Notes under the pieces: model-generated
Database searches by the model: none
The model's input: the letters and a program-made list of their open reading frames with translations, nothing else
What the model was told of the DNA's origin: nothing
Assembly: GCA_021735425.1 (NCBI GenBank)
Contig: JAIPGZ010000006.1
Span: forward strand, 1-55,813
Length of the DNA: 55,813 nt
Source: Candidatus Altimarinota bacterium
GTDB taxonomy: Bacteria; Patescibacteriota; Gracilibacteria; JAHISY01
Reading direction: 5' to 3'
Position numbers and translations under genes: made by a program
In this document: piece after piece, positions 15,967-24,711 of the stretch
Layout of the letters: every line of letters starts with the position of its first letter
Position numbering within the stretch: position 1 is the stretch's first letter

Positions 15967-17298
15967 TTATTTTTGTGGACTTTTTGTTGCGGCTGTTCCT
16001 CCGATTGTAAAAAGTAATAGTGCGATTGGTGCGAAGAAAAGCGAGTTCACAAAAATCGAATGAACTAAAAGCCCAGCTAGGGCAGCGAGGAAACCCCATT
16101 CTTTTTTCCGCCAACTAATTAAGGCTAAATTCCACAAAAAAATTCCAAACACCCCAAGTCCAAGAATTCCAGTTGTTGCGGCGACATTCAAGAGCGAAGC
16201 GTCGCTGCCGTTCGCCGCGTGGGAATCTTCCCCTGAAAAGTTTTGATGAAATTTATAAGCGCCGAACCCGATGCCGAGAATCGGTTTTTCTGCAAAAATT
16301 TGCCAACTTTCGCGCCAGCTGTCGACGCGCAGTTGCGCTGTATCGTCCAAGACTTGTTGCGATTCGTCGCTGATTGACCCGACACTTTTTGTGAATTCGC
16401 CAAGTCTTTCTTGCAATCTCCCCGAAGTCGTAACTCCTAAAATCCCGAGCACTAAAATTCCAATGAAAATTCTTCGATCTCCGAAAATTCCCAAAACGAG
16501 TCCTGCGATTCCGACGGCAAGGAGAGCCGATCTGGAAAAAGTTAAAAAAAGTGCGATTCCTAAAATTCCGGCGAGTCCTGAAAATAAGATTTGACGGTTC
16601 AATTTTCTTTCTTGCAAGAATCGTCCGCCCAAAATTGCGAGCAAAAATGCGAAGACGCCACCAGCAAAATTGGGATCCAAAAAAGTTGAGGTGAGTCGGC
16701 CGATGTGAGGGTCCCAGCCTAGCTCGGTCAGCCCAGCTTCCGTGAAGTCGGGTAGTAGGTGCAGCAAGGCAAATCCTGCTAGCGCCAGAATCACTCCGCT
16801 CAAAATCGTGACATTCAAAACTAAATGAGCTTCTTTTTTCCCCAAGTCGCGGGCGACTAGCAACATTCCCGAAATACCTACAAACCTTAAAAAGTGTAGC
16901 AAGGCAAATTTAAATTCGGCGGTCGAAAGCTCGGTGAACCCAAAAAGTAGACTCAAAATTCCAACTGCCCAAAAGGCGAATAAACTGCCGCTTAGCCAGT
17001 CCAAAGGAATTTTTTCTTTATCTGCTAATTTACGGAAAAACCAAATTGCTAAAACTATCGGAGCGACTAAATCTAAAATTAAAAATGAAATTTCTCCGAA
17101 TTCGATTCTTCCGAATTCACCGAAAGTCGCGGCGAGTAGTGCGGTAGTGATTCCTACTGTGGGTGACCGAAGAGCAAAAATTACTAAAATTATGGCACCG
17201 ATGGTGATGAAAATTAAAGCAGGGTACCAAACCGACAAGGTCGCGAGAGCTAAAATTGCCAAGCTTAGAACGAATTTATTTTTCTCGAAAGTAAACAC
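15967..17298 (-). CDS. O-antigen ligase/polymerase-like polytopic membrane protein
   Basis: About 443 aa with some ten to twelve TM segments and the Wzy/WaaL-type layout. A large external loop between late TMs contains RVDSWRESWQIFAEKPILGIGFGAYKFHQNF, close to the W-x-x-a-x-x-i-x-x-x-P-l-x-G-x-G pattern of O-antigen ligase (Wzy_C) domains. It would link or polymerise surface glycans on lipid carriers. The frame is open far upstream, but that part overlaps lysC. I place the start at the GTG at 17298 because TAAAAT lies 7 bp before it (17306-17311), matching other genes here. No glycan operon is adjacent. Confidence 0.78.
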   Translation of the reverse strand: MFTFEKNKFVLSLAILALATLSVWYPALIFITIGAIILVIFALRSPTVGITTALLAATFGEFGRIEFGEISFLILDLVAPIVLAIWFFRKLADKEKIPLDWLSGSLFAFWAVGILSLLFGFTELSTAEFKFALLHFLRFVGISGMLLVARDLGKKEAHLVLNVTILSGVILALAGFALLHLLPDFTEAGLTELGWDPHIGRLTSTFLDPNFAGGVFAFLLAILGGRFLQERKLNRQILFSGLAGILGIALFLTFSRSALLAVGIAGLVLGIFGDRRIFIGILVLGILGVTTSGRLQERLGEFTKSVGSISDESQQVLDDTAQLRVDSWRESWQIFAEKPILGIGFGAYKFHQNFSGEDSHAANGSDASLLNVAATTGILGLGVFGIFLWNLALISWRKKEWGFLAALAGLLVHSIFVNSLFFAPIALLLFTIGGTAATKSPQK

Positions 17299-17305
17299 GA
17301 GCTTG

Positions 17306-17311
17306 ATTTTA
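17306..17311 (-). promoter_or_regulatory. -10 element for the O-antigen-ligase-like gene
   Basis: Minus-strand GTTAAAAT ends 7 bp before the proposed GTG start, giving a leaderless or nearly leaderless transcript and deciding the start choice. Confidence 0.5.
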
Positions 17312-17359
17312 ACCTTTTGAAAGGGTAATTTGGAGCGGAACTTTTTAATTTTATCTACG

Positions 17360-18724
17360 ATGCTTGTAAGAAAATTTGGAGGTAGCTCGATGGGTTCGAT
17401 TGAGTCTTTGCGAGACGTTATCAAAATCGTAAAAGCTTTTCGTAGTGACCAGGTAGTGGTTGTTTCGGCGATGAGTGGAATCACAAATACCTTGCTTGAA
17501 GCCACAGATGCGGCGATTGCAGGAAAGCGCAGAAAAGTAAAAGAGATTATCTTGAATTTGTTGAATTGCCACATCGAAATTGTCGAAAAAATGATGAAAA
17601 GCGAAAAGGTTAAAAAGGAAACGATTAATTATTTCGAAAAGGTTTTGAATACGCTGTCGGGTTTTCTCAAGGCGATTGAAGAGTTGGGTGAGCTGTCGAT
17701 TAAGTCGCGCAATACAATTATGGCGGTTGGTGAGAGACTATCGGCACGAATGCTTGCTGGCCTTCTAGAGGACTGTGGTCATCCAGCGGAGCAGCTCGAT
17801 CTTGAAAAAGCAGTGAATCCGAAATTCAAAAAGGCCGATCATGATTTTTATATTGCTACTGAAAAAATATTTGCTCAAAAAGTTAAAAAAGTTCTCGCCA
17901 AAAAGAAAACCCCAGTTGTCACCGGCTATTTTGGTTGGGTTCCTGGTGGGATGCTCGATTCGGTCGGGAGAGGGTATTCGGATTATTGTGCAGCTTTGAT
18001 TGCTGCGGGAGCCAAGGCAGAGAGTCTAGAAATTTGGACGGATGTTTCCGGCATTTTGACTGCCGATCCACGCAAAATTCCCAACACTCAGATTCTCGAC
18101 GAAATCTCTTCCGAAGCGGCTGCGGAGCTGGCGCATTTTGGCGCGAAGGTGATTCATCCGCAATCTATTCACCCGGCGATTCGAGCTGGGGTTCCGGTTT
18201 GGATTAAAAATACTTTTCGCCCACAGGATCGTGGTACGGCTATTCTCCACGAAATTAAAAACCCAAAACATGTTATCGCCTCGATTACGAGTAAAAAAAG
18301 CGTGACTTCGGTGAGCATCGCGAGTTTTCGGATGTTGCTTCAATACGGTTTTCTCGCCAAGATTTTTAATGTTTTCGCGAAATATGAAATTTCGATTGAT
18401 GTTGTTTCGACCTCTGAGGTTTCGGTTTCAGTAACCATCGAAGATGATTCCAAACTCAAAGAAATTATTAAAGAGCTAAAGCCAGTGGCAAAAATTACTG
18501 TTCACCCCAAGAAAGCGATTGTTTGTCTTGTTGGTTCAGGAATTTACAAACGCAAAGGAGTCGCGGGAGAAATTTTCACTGCATTAGGTAAAGCTGATAT
18601 CAGTATTGATCAGATTTCTCAGGGCGCGAGCGAAATCAACATTACTTTGATTGTCGACGAAAAAGACGCCGACAAGGCTGTCGCTGTGTTGCACAAAAAG
18701 TTTTTTGAAAAAGGAAAAAAATGA
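17360..18724 (+). CDS. lysC: Aspartate kinase
   Basis: Phosphorylates aspartate, the first step to diaminopimelate, lysine, threonine and methionine. It has 454 aa, with the kinase domain start VRKFGGSSMGS, substrate region MAVGERLSARMLAGLL, the ATP-site motif GRGYSDYCAALIAAGA and WTDVSGILTADPR. Two C-terminal ACT domains (about residues 315-450, ending GASEINITLIV) point to feedback control by an amino acid. I chose the ATG at 17360, the conserved family start; the frame is open 30 bp upstream. The TGA overlaps the next ATG. It is in an operon with a TauE-like gene and asd. Confidence 0.95.
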   Translation: MLVRKFGGSSMGSIESLRDVIKIVKAFRSDQVVVVSAMSGITNTLLEATDAAIAGKRRKVKEIILNLLNCHIEIVEKMMKSEKVKKETINYFEKVLNTLSGFLKAIEELGELSIKSRNTIMAVGERLSARMLAGLLEDCGHPAEQLDLEKAVNPKFKKADHDFYIATEKIFAQKVKKVLAKKKTPVVTGYFGWVPGGMLDSVGRGYSDYCAALIAAGAKAESLEIWTDVSGILTADPRKIPNTQILDEISSEAAAELAHFGAKVIHPQSIHPAIRAGVPVWIKNTFRPQDRGTAILHEIKNPKHVIASITSKKSVTSVSIASFRMLLQYGFLAKIFNVFAKYEISIDVVSTSEVSVSVTIEDDSKLKEIIKELKPVAKITVHPKKAIVCLVGSGIYKRKGVAGEIFTALGKADISIDQISQGASEINITLIVDEKDADKAVAVLHKKFFEKGKK

Positions 18725-19077
18725 ATTATTTTCTCTTGCCCATCGCTGGTTTACTCGTAGGTGCGCTAGGTGGCACGGCTGGGGTTGGTGGCGCAGTTTT
18801 ATTGGTACCGATTCTGCTTTGGTTGGGTTTCACCAAAAATCTTGCGGTGGGTACGAGTTTTGTAAATGTTTTGGTGGTGGCTTTGACGGCACTGGCGCTT
18901 TACGGTGGCAAGGGTGAGATTGATTGGAGGGCAGGAGCTTTCTTGGCGGCGGGGACTGTCATTGGAGTTTGGCTTGCGACGACTTTCATCCAGCCCCATC
19001 TTGATGAAAAAATGTTTCGCTATTTCTTCGCTACGGTTTTGATTGTGATGGCGATTTTTGTTTTACTCAAAAAATAA
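18721..19077 (+). CDS. Half-size TauE/SafE-family membrane protein
   Basis: A 118-aa protein with four TM segments and the TauE/SafE repeat signature (GALGGTAGVGGAVLLVPILLWLGF, then NLAVGTSFVNVLVVAL). Full TauE/SafE exporters are about 250 aa with two such repeats; this is one repeat, probably working as a dimer. Substrate unknown (the family moves sulfite, sulfoacetate and other small anions). It overlaps lysC by 4 bp and is followed 16 bp later by asd. Confidence 0.8.
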   Translation: MNYFLLPIAGLLVGALGGTAGVGGAVLLVPILLWLGFTKNLAVGTSFVNVLVVALTALALYGGKGEIDWRAGAFLAAGTVIGVWLATTFIQPHLDEKMFRYFFATVLIVMAIFVLLKK

Positions 19078-19093
19078 TTTAACCCTTTTTCAA

Positions 19094-20089
19094 ATGTCTA
19101 AAAAAATCGGAATTATCGGCGCGACTGGCGCGGTTGGGATTGAAATGATTCAGGTCCTCAAAAATCGGAATTTTCCGGTCGGAGAGCTCCATCTTTTCGC
19201 TTCCGAGCGATCTGTGGGTAAAAAGTTGGAAACGCCCTTCGGCGAGATTGAGGTTGAGTTATTTTCTGTCGATGCAGCGAAAAAAATGGATTTTGTGTTT
19301 ATGGCGGTTTCGGGTGAATTCGCGAAAGAATTTGCTCCGCAAATTGCGACTGACGATGGAGCAATTGTGATCGACAATTCTTCCGCCTTCCGTTATGACG
19401 ATGCCTATCCACTTGTGATTCCTGAGATCAATCCGGAGGATGCGAAGAAAGGAAAATTAATTGCGAATCCGAATTGTACTACGGCGATTCTCGCAGTCGC
19501 GCTCTATCCGCTTTACAAAGAATTTGGCATCAAGCGTGCCATTGTTTCGACTTATCAGGCGACTTCAGGTGCGGGGGCGGAGGGAATGGAGGAGTTGCGT
19601 GAGCAAACCAAAAATTATCTCGCTGGCGAGTCGGTCGAAAATAAAATTTTTGCCCATCCGATTCCTTTCAATCTCATTCCTCACATCGACAAATTCCAAG
19701 ATAACGGTTTTACAAAAGAGGAGATGAAGGTAACTTGGGAGACGCGCAAGATTTTCGGTAATCAGGATCTTAAACTTTCCTGTACGGCTGTCCGTATTCC
19801 GACTTTCCGAGCGCATGCAGAGGCTTGTACGATTGAGACCGAAAAACCAATTACTCCGGAGGCGGCGCGAGAGATTCTCGCAAAATCTCCTGGCGTGAAA
19901 GTTGTCGACGATGTTGCCAATAATTCTTACCCGATGCCGCTCAACGCGACGAAGCAGTACGATGTCGAAGTCGGTCGCATTCGCTTAAGTTTGGTTTTCG
20001 AAAACGGCCTTGACTTCTTCGTTTGTGGAGACCAATTACTCAAAGGTGCAGCGCTCAATGCGGTGCAGATTGCGGAGGTGTTGGTTTGA
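19094..20089 (+). CDS. asd: Aspartate-semialdehyde dehydrogenase
   Basis: Reduces aspartyl phosphate from LysC to aspartate semialdehyde with NADPH. It has 331 aa with the Rossmann start KKIGIIGATGAVGIEMIQVL, active-site Cys in NPNCTTAILAVAL, substrate-binding Arg region SCTAVRIPTFRAHAEA, and the GGDQLLKGAA-like end VCGDQLLKGAALNAVQIAE. The ATG at 19094 follows AACCCTTTTTCAA; a longer frame from 19058 overlaps the TauE-like gene and lacks homology. It completes the LysC-Asd pair; later lysine or threonine genes are not in the window. Confidence 0.96.
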   Translation: MSKKIGIIGATGAVGIEMIQVLKNRNFPVGELHLFASERSVGKKLETPFGEIEVELFSVDAAKKMDFVFMAVSGEFAKEFAPQIATDDGAIVIDNSSAFRYDDAYPLVIPEINPEDAKKGKLIANPNCTTAILAVALYPLYKEFGIKRAIVSTYQATSGAGAEGMEELREQTKNYLAGESVENKIFAHPIPFNLIPHIDKFQDNGFTKEEMKVTWETRKIFGNQDLKLSCTAVRIPTFRAHAEACTIETEKPITPEAAREILAKSPGVKVVDDVANNSYPMPLNATKQYDVEVGRIRLSLVFENGLDFFVCGDQLLKGAALNAVQIAEVLV

Positions 20090-20090
20090 T

Positions 20091-23000
20091 TTATTTTGTG
20101 GGCTGAGCGTAGTCAGGGAGGAGTTCTTTGAGAATCTTTTTTTTGCCCGCGAAAATTTCGCTGAATTTTCCCATATTTGTGTAAATATCAAGCTTCTCGA
20201 TTAGTTTCTTTTTTGTCGCGACATAAAAATTAAAAACATCAATTTTTTTAGAGCTCATTTTTTTGAGTGTCGTGCTGACTCGCTCTTGTCCGAGTGGATC
20301 GAGATGATTGGCGAGAGCGATGTCGGTCTCGACGAGTATTTTTTTCAAATCAGTCATCTCCAAACTTTGGCGCGCAAGTTTTATTTTAACGATGTCGCCG
20401 AATGTCTCACCGCGTTGTAATTTAGTCCATTTTTCGTCAATAATTTCTCTTTCGAGTAGAACAGCTTTGGTTTTTGCTTGTTTGATTTGAGTCTCTAGCA
20501 CGCGAATTGTGGAATCGAACATTTCGAGATCTCTTTTAAAAGCACCTTTAAAATTTTTATATTTCACTTTTGTTTCTTCGAGATATTTAATCTTGCCTTC
20601 CCATTTCGTGGTGTCGTTTTTTGAGCTTTGAATTTCTTTTTCGAGATATTGATTCCAGCTCGCGACATCTTGCCTGTCGTGCTGAAAATATTGTTCTGTG
20701 CTTCCTGCGATACTATATTTTGCGCGATGAGCTGTTTCCCCAAAATAGGTGAGTGCGTTGTGCCCTTTGGCGAGTTTATCTAGTCCAGGAATTTTTTCAG
20801 CCAAAGGGTCGATAACATTATTGAAAGGATCAATCACCGAGAGTGCATCGCCCAAAGCGTGCCGAGCGGTGTTCGATTTTGCATTTCCAATGGCTCGGAT
20901 ATCGGTTTCAAAATAAAATTTGGAAGCATCGTTTAATTTGTCGAACGTCCATTCGCTTGCCGCGTCGAATCCTTCTTTTCCGAGAATTATTGTGCCGATG
21001 CCGGCGCCCATTCCTAATAAAAGTTTGACATAAGGCGGAACGGGAGTTTTGCTGGCGACATTAAATGCTGCCGAAAACGCGGTGAGATAAATAGATTGTT
21101 GGATGATTGTTTTTTCAGGATTAGGAGAGTTGGCGATGTCCTCCAAGATGGATAAAGCGACTACTGCACCGACGGCTTTTTTTAAGACACTTCTCAGAAC
21201 TTGAATTTTACTTCGAGGAACTTTTAATTTTTCTGTGAGAATTGTTTCGGTTTTTGGATCGATTTCCAATTTTGGTTTTTTTACAACTTCGAGATGAGGT
21301 TTTTTTATTGGTTCAGGTTGTGGTTCAACTTTTATTTGCTGAGTTGGACGGAGCTGGGTTTGAGTTTTTGGCGCCCTTCGTGCTTTTTCTTCCGCCAAGT
21401 CGATTACTTTTGGGTTTTTGGGTTTTGGTGGAGTTTCTGTTTTGATGGGGGAAGGTGTTGTTTTGGAGTTTTTCGTAGGTTTACTATTTTTTGTGGTGAA
21501 ATCTTTCGCTTCTGCTAATTCTTTACTCAAACGCGCTTTAATTTTTTCGTCACTAATTTGGCTTATTTTGGCGGCGGCTTGTTTATGGGTGCTTTCGTGT
21601 TTCGTCAAAATTTCTTCGATTTTTTTTGTGTCCATCCAGCCGATTGATTCTTGGTAGATTGTTTTCAATAATTCAGTGCGTCGAATCGCGATCTTAATTT
21701 CCTCGATGTATTTTGTTTGTTTTCTGAGTCCGCCGGCAGTTTTGATCCATCTCGCCGGTTTTCCGTAAATAGATTCGGAAATATTGAGTGCGCGGAGCTG
21801 CGTGCGCGCACGAAAAGCGCGGACGATTTCGCCACCGTGATTTGCGATACTCAGTCCCTTTAAGGTATTTTTTGGTAGTTCGTAAAATGGTGCGACTGCG
21901 CCGCGTGCACCGCCGACGAGTGCGTCGAGAGGTGTGGCGGTGATGCGCAGTGCGCCCTTTCCGATTCTTTTTAGGGAAAATTTGTGCACGGTTTTTGTCA
22001 TCGCCGCTCCACCAGCTTCTCCGGGAACGACAATTTTAGTTTCTGTGAGACCGGTGCCTTGTATCATCATCCAGCTACCCTTAATTCCGCCTTTCGCTGC
22101 TCCAGCCGCTGCTCCAGCCGCCACGAGATATTTGCCGCCGTGATCGAGATAAATATCCGAATACAATTTAGTCAATTCCAAAAGTTTCGAAGTTTCGACA
22201 GTTTCTCCGTTTGTGATTCGTTTTTCGAGATCATCCCATTTTTTGTTTAATGCGGCTTGCATTCCTTCGACGATAGCCAAGGATTTTGGTAGTACCACTC
22301 GTACGGCTTGCACTCCGGCACCGACAATTGGAATGTAAAAATAGGCCATACCCTCGGCACCATCGATTACGACTTCACCGATACTTTTAAAAGAATCAAC
22401 AAAATTCTCCGGGTTGGGATGATCAGCTATTGCAGTAAGAACGGTGATAGCCTGTTCGATTTTAATTTTTAAATCTTCTTGTTGCTCGGGAGTCAGCTCG
22501 GCTTGTCGCTCATCAAATGATTTTTTCTCATCAATAGTCAGTCCATCCAACTTGAGATTTTTATCTTTAATGGTTTTTAAAACATCATTTAGTGTCGTTG
22601 TTGGATCAATTTGGATTGCTTTTTCAATAGTTGCTTTATTTCTGTCTAACAAAATTCGCAATCGTTCCATTTTCATGTAGCCCTCAGTGTTGATATTGAG
22701 CAGACTGGCTGGTCCCGAAAAAACATTTGCAGTAGCTCCGGACATTGCACCTTTCCACGATCCATCGATAATCGTTTGGTATTTCCATGTGCCGACTTGG
22801 GCTAGTTCTTCAGCTGTAAAAAAATCTAAGGCAGAACCTTGCTCAGTCGGTCCTTTATGGATTGGTTTTGGCACTTCGCCAAAATTCAAAGGATTATATT
22901 TTTGTAAGCTTTCAGGTAGCCATTTTTTAGGTATATTTAGGCTAGTCAGCTTTTTGATAAATTCTCGGACATTCTCGTTACTCATGCCTGCTGCCAAGAC

Positions 23001-23606
23001 CATTATTCCTAAGGCACCCTTAACAGTTCCGCCGATTCGTTCGCTCCAAGTTTTTTCTTTCCCGAAAATATTTTTAAGTTGATGGTAAATAAAGAGAGTC
23101 GCACCAGCAGCGACTGCTATTCCAATTGTCCACGCTGCCACGGGGTGTTCTTTAGCAAAACGACTGAGCGTAGTTTTTGATTTTTCTTTGTTTGATGCGC
23201 TATCGTATTCTCTTGCTGTGGCTGTGGCTTCTCTCGCTAATTTCCAAATTGCTGGCCAGTCTTTTTCAATTTCAGCCTGATTTTGTGGATTTAAAGTTTT
23301 CCAAAAATCTGGGAAAATGTCTTTCAAATTTTCTAATTTCAACTCATTGATTTTAGGGTCGCTGTGGAGTTTTTCAGCAATTAGAACGACAAGCTCCATT
23401 TCTTTCATAACGGGCTGCTGCAGACTCTCGATAATTTCTTGCAGGTGTTGGATTTCAGCATTTTGGACATTCTGTCTTAGCCTTATTTTTTCTTCAATTT
23501 TCTTAAGGGCAGAATCGATTTTCTTTTCTTGCTCAGGAGTGAGATTGTTTCTCAAAAGCTCAACTTCTTGTTTTTTTCGATTTAGTATTTCTACCGTTGA
23601 AGCCAT
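20091..23606 (-). CDS. 1171-aa protein of unknown function with membrane segments and coiled coils
   Basis: I do not recognise this protein. The N-terminal 100 residues are coiled coil. Hydrophobic segments lie at about 156-176 (AAWTIGIAVAAGATLFIYHQL) and 192-207, with several weaker Gly/Ala-rich ones later (for example GGKYLVAAGAAAGAAKGG and LLLGMGAGIGTIILG). A Pro/Lys-rich linker spans about 705-790. The C-terminal 250 residues are again strongly helical and charged. There is no signal peptide at the N-terminus. It ends 1 bp from the asd stop (convergent). Length, Ala/Gly stretches and coiled coils recall scaffold or large secreted proteins, but nothing assigns a role. Confidence 0.8.
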   Translation of the reverse strand: MASTVEILNRKKQEVELLRNNLTPEQEKKIDSALKKIEEKIRLRQNVQNAEIQHLQEIIESLQQPVMKEMELVVLIAEKLHSDPKINELKLENLKDIFPDFWKTLNPQNQAEIEKDWPAIWKLAREATATAREYDSASNKEKSKTTLSRFAKEHPVAAWTIGIAVAAGATLFIYHQLKNIFGKEKTWSERIGGTVKGALGIMVLAAGMSNENVREFIKKLTSLNIPKKWLPESLQKYNPLNFGEVPKPIHKGPTEQGSALDFFTAEELAQVGTWKYQTIIDGSWKGAMSGATANVFSGPASLLNINTEGYMKMERLRILLDRNKATIEKAIQIDPTTTLNDVLKTIKDKNLKLDGLTIDEKKSFDERQAELTPEQQEDLKIKIEQAITVLTAIADHPNPENFVDSFKSIGEVVIDGAEGMAYFYIPIVGAGVQAVRVVLPKSLAIVEGMQAALNKKWDDLEKRITNGETVETSKLLELTKLYSDIYLDHGGKYLVAAGAAAGAAKGGIKGSWMMIQGTGLTETKIVVPGEAGGAAMTKTVHKFSLKRIGKGALRITATPLDALVGGARGAVAPFYELPKNTLKGLSIANHGGEIVRAFRARTQLRALNISESIYGKPARWIKTAGGLRKQTKYIEEIKIAIRRTELLKTIYQESIGWMDTKKIEEILTKHESTHKQAAAKISQISDEKIKARLSKELAEAKDFTTKNSKPTKNSKTTPSPIKTETPPKPKNPKVIDLAEEKARRAPKTQTQLRPTQQIKVEPQPEPIKKPHLEVVKKPKLEIDPKTETILTEKLKVPRSKIQVLRSVLKKAVGAVVALSILEDIANSPNPEKTIIQQSIYLTAFSAAFNVASKTPVPPYVKLLLGMGAGIGTIILGKEGFDAASEWTFDKLNDASKFYFETDIRAIGNAKSNTARHALGDALSVIDPFNNVIDPLAEKIPGLDKLAKGHNALTYFGETAHRAKYSIAGSTEQYFQHDRQDVASWNQYLEKEIQSSKNDTTKWEGKIKYLEETKVKYKNFKGAFKRDLEMFDSTIRVLETQIKQAKTKAVLLEREIIDEKWTKLQRGETFGDIVKIKLARQSLEMTDLKKILVETDIALANHLDPLGQERVSTTLKKMSSKKIDVFNFYVATKKKLIEKLDIYTNMGKFSEIFAGKKKILKELLPDYAQPTK

Positions 23607-23921
23607 AATTTTGTTTTAGTTACTTTTCCGAATATTTTGTTTCACAGCATCCATTTTTTTGCGGAATTCCACTGAAACGAGGAGATTCGCCAATTTATTT
23701 TTTTCGCTTTGCTTGGTGCGCAAACTTTTTCATTTTTTTTAGCTCTTTTGCGAGGATTTCTCTTCGCAAACGCTTTTTCTTGAGAATTTCGAACGCGCCT
23801 GGGAGGGAAGAATTTTGCATTTTTATTTCCTCACATTTTACCATAAAAACTGATTCTAATCAAACTGCTTTCCAAAAAAGAATATTTCCACTAAAATCCG
23901 AATCCGTTAATTCAACTCAAA
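23607..23921. other. 315-bp intergenic region
   Basis: AT-rich region between the divergent 1171-aa gene and rpmG. On the minus strand it contains one short ORF with an SD (23739-23822, listed separately) and further weak coding-like sequence without a good start. On the plus strand a TAAAAT at 23892-23897 is a likely -10 for rpmG. I see no structured RNA. Confidence 0.5.
23739..23822 (-). CDS. Possible 27-aa basic peptide
   Basis: An ATG at 23822 is preceded by GTGAGGAAATAAA, one of the few SD-like sites in the window. It opens a 27-codon frame rich in Lys and Arg (MQNSSLPGAFEILKKKRLRR...). It could be a tiny basic protein or a chance ORF; a two-base change would extend it by 14 similar Lys-rich residues. 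Confidence 0.3.
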   Translation of the reverse strand, partial: KCKILPSQARSKFSRKSVCEEKSSQKS

Positions 23922-24128
23922 ATGTCTAGAGGTGGCAACAAAGTGCAGGCTTCGCAGTGGATTTGCTCGGTGTGCAAAAAGCAGGTCGAAAGTGCGACGA
24001 GCATCAACAAAGCCACAACGCCGAAAATTGAAAACCGCAATCGTTATTGTAAGTGGTGTCGAAAGCACACTCCGCAAAACACGAAAGCGGAGAAGTCCGG
24101 TTCGCTTGGCTTGGCACGCAACAAATAA
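23922..24128 (+). CDS. rpmG: 50S ribosomal protein bL33 (zinc-ribbon form)
   Basis: A 68-aa basic protein with two CxxC pairs, CSVC near residue 15 and CKWC in YCKWCRKHT. The second matches the bL33 signature YCP(W/R)CRKHT, and the spacing fits zinc-binding bL33. The family is usually 49-55 aa; this one has an N-terminal MSRGGNKVQASQ extension and a longer tail. TAAAAT lies 24 bp upstream and the start follows ACTCAAA. Confidence 0.78.
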   Translation: MSRGGNKVQASQWICSVCKKQVESATSINKATTPKIENRNRYCKWCRKHTPQNTKAEKSGSLGLARNK

Positions 24129-24149
24129 CTCAATTTTCAATGTGCAATG
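24129..24149. repeat. Three-unit heptamer array after rpmG
   Basis: CTCAATT, TTCAATG, TGCAATG begin at the base after the rpmG stop. Same family as the array at 39783-39817. Confidence 0.6.
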
Positions 24150-24235
24150 GCTCTTTCGTCCTTGTTTTTTAGGCTTTTTTCTGTTAAACTTAAATAAGTT
24201 TATCTAAAATAGAAATAATAAAATATTAAATTATT

Positions 24236-24685
24236 TTGCCTGCTTGGATACTTTTCGGACTGGGGGCGGCGCTGATGCTTGGCGCGGCGAATATTCCCCA
24301 AAAGCTCGCGATTGGCGGACTCGGCGAATTTACGCTTTCACCCTTCGCTTACGGCATTCTTTCGGGCATCGTGATTATCGTGATTAATGTTTCGTTGCTG
24401 CTTTATTTCAAAGATGATCTCCAGTTTTTCGCCAAAAAAGAGTGGGGCTTTGCGCTGCTTGCTGCGATTCTTTTCTCGCTCGGTTCGGTTTGCATCGCGC
24501 TCGGTTACCGCAGTGGCGCAAACGCTTCGACTTTCGCCGCGCTTTTCAATGTTAATACTTTGGTTGCGACAATTCTCGGACTGGTTATTCTCAAAGAATT
24601 TGTCGGACTTTCCGGTTTCGCGATTGCCAAGATTATCATTGGAGCGCTGCTCGTCATCGGTGGTGGGATTCTCGTGACAACCTAA
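24236..24685 (+). CDS. EamA-like half-size membrane transporter
   Basis: 149 aa with about five TM segments (starting PAWILFGLGAALMLGAANIPQKLAI and ending IIIGALLVIGGGILV), the layout of a single EamA/DMT domain. It includes the conserved end pattern NVNTLVATILGLVILKEFVGLSGF. A TTG at 24236 is the likely start, because no ATG occurs near the beginning of the hydrophobic frame. It would function as a dimer; substrate unknown. It is the second half-size DMT protein in the window (the other is at 3142-3474). Confidence 0.75.
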   Translation: MPAWILFGLGAALMLGAANIPQKLAIGGLGEFTLSPFAYGILSGIVIIVINVSLLLYFKDDLQFFAKKEWGFALLAAILFSLGSVCIALGYRSGANASTFAALFNVNTLVATILGLVILKEFVGLSGFAIAKIIIGALLVIGGGILVTT

Positions 24686-24711
24686 AAATCAAAATTTTAC
24701 CCAAAATAAAA

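Noticed and set aside
15584-16114. Minus-strand 176-codon frame across tRNA-Leu
   Set aside because: It overlaps the tRNA and the end of the S41 protease gene and has no recognisable protein pattern; a shadow frame.
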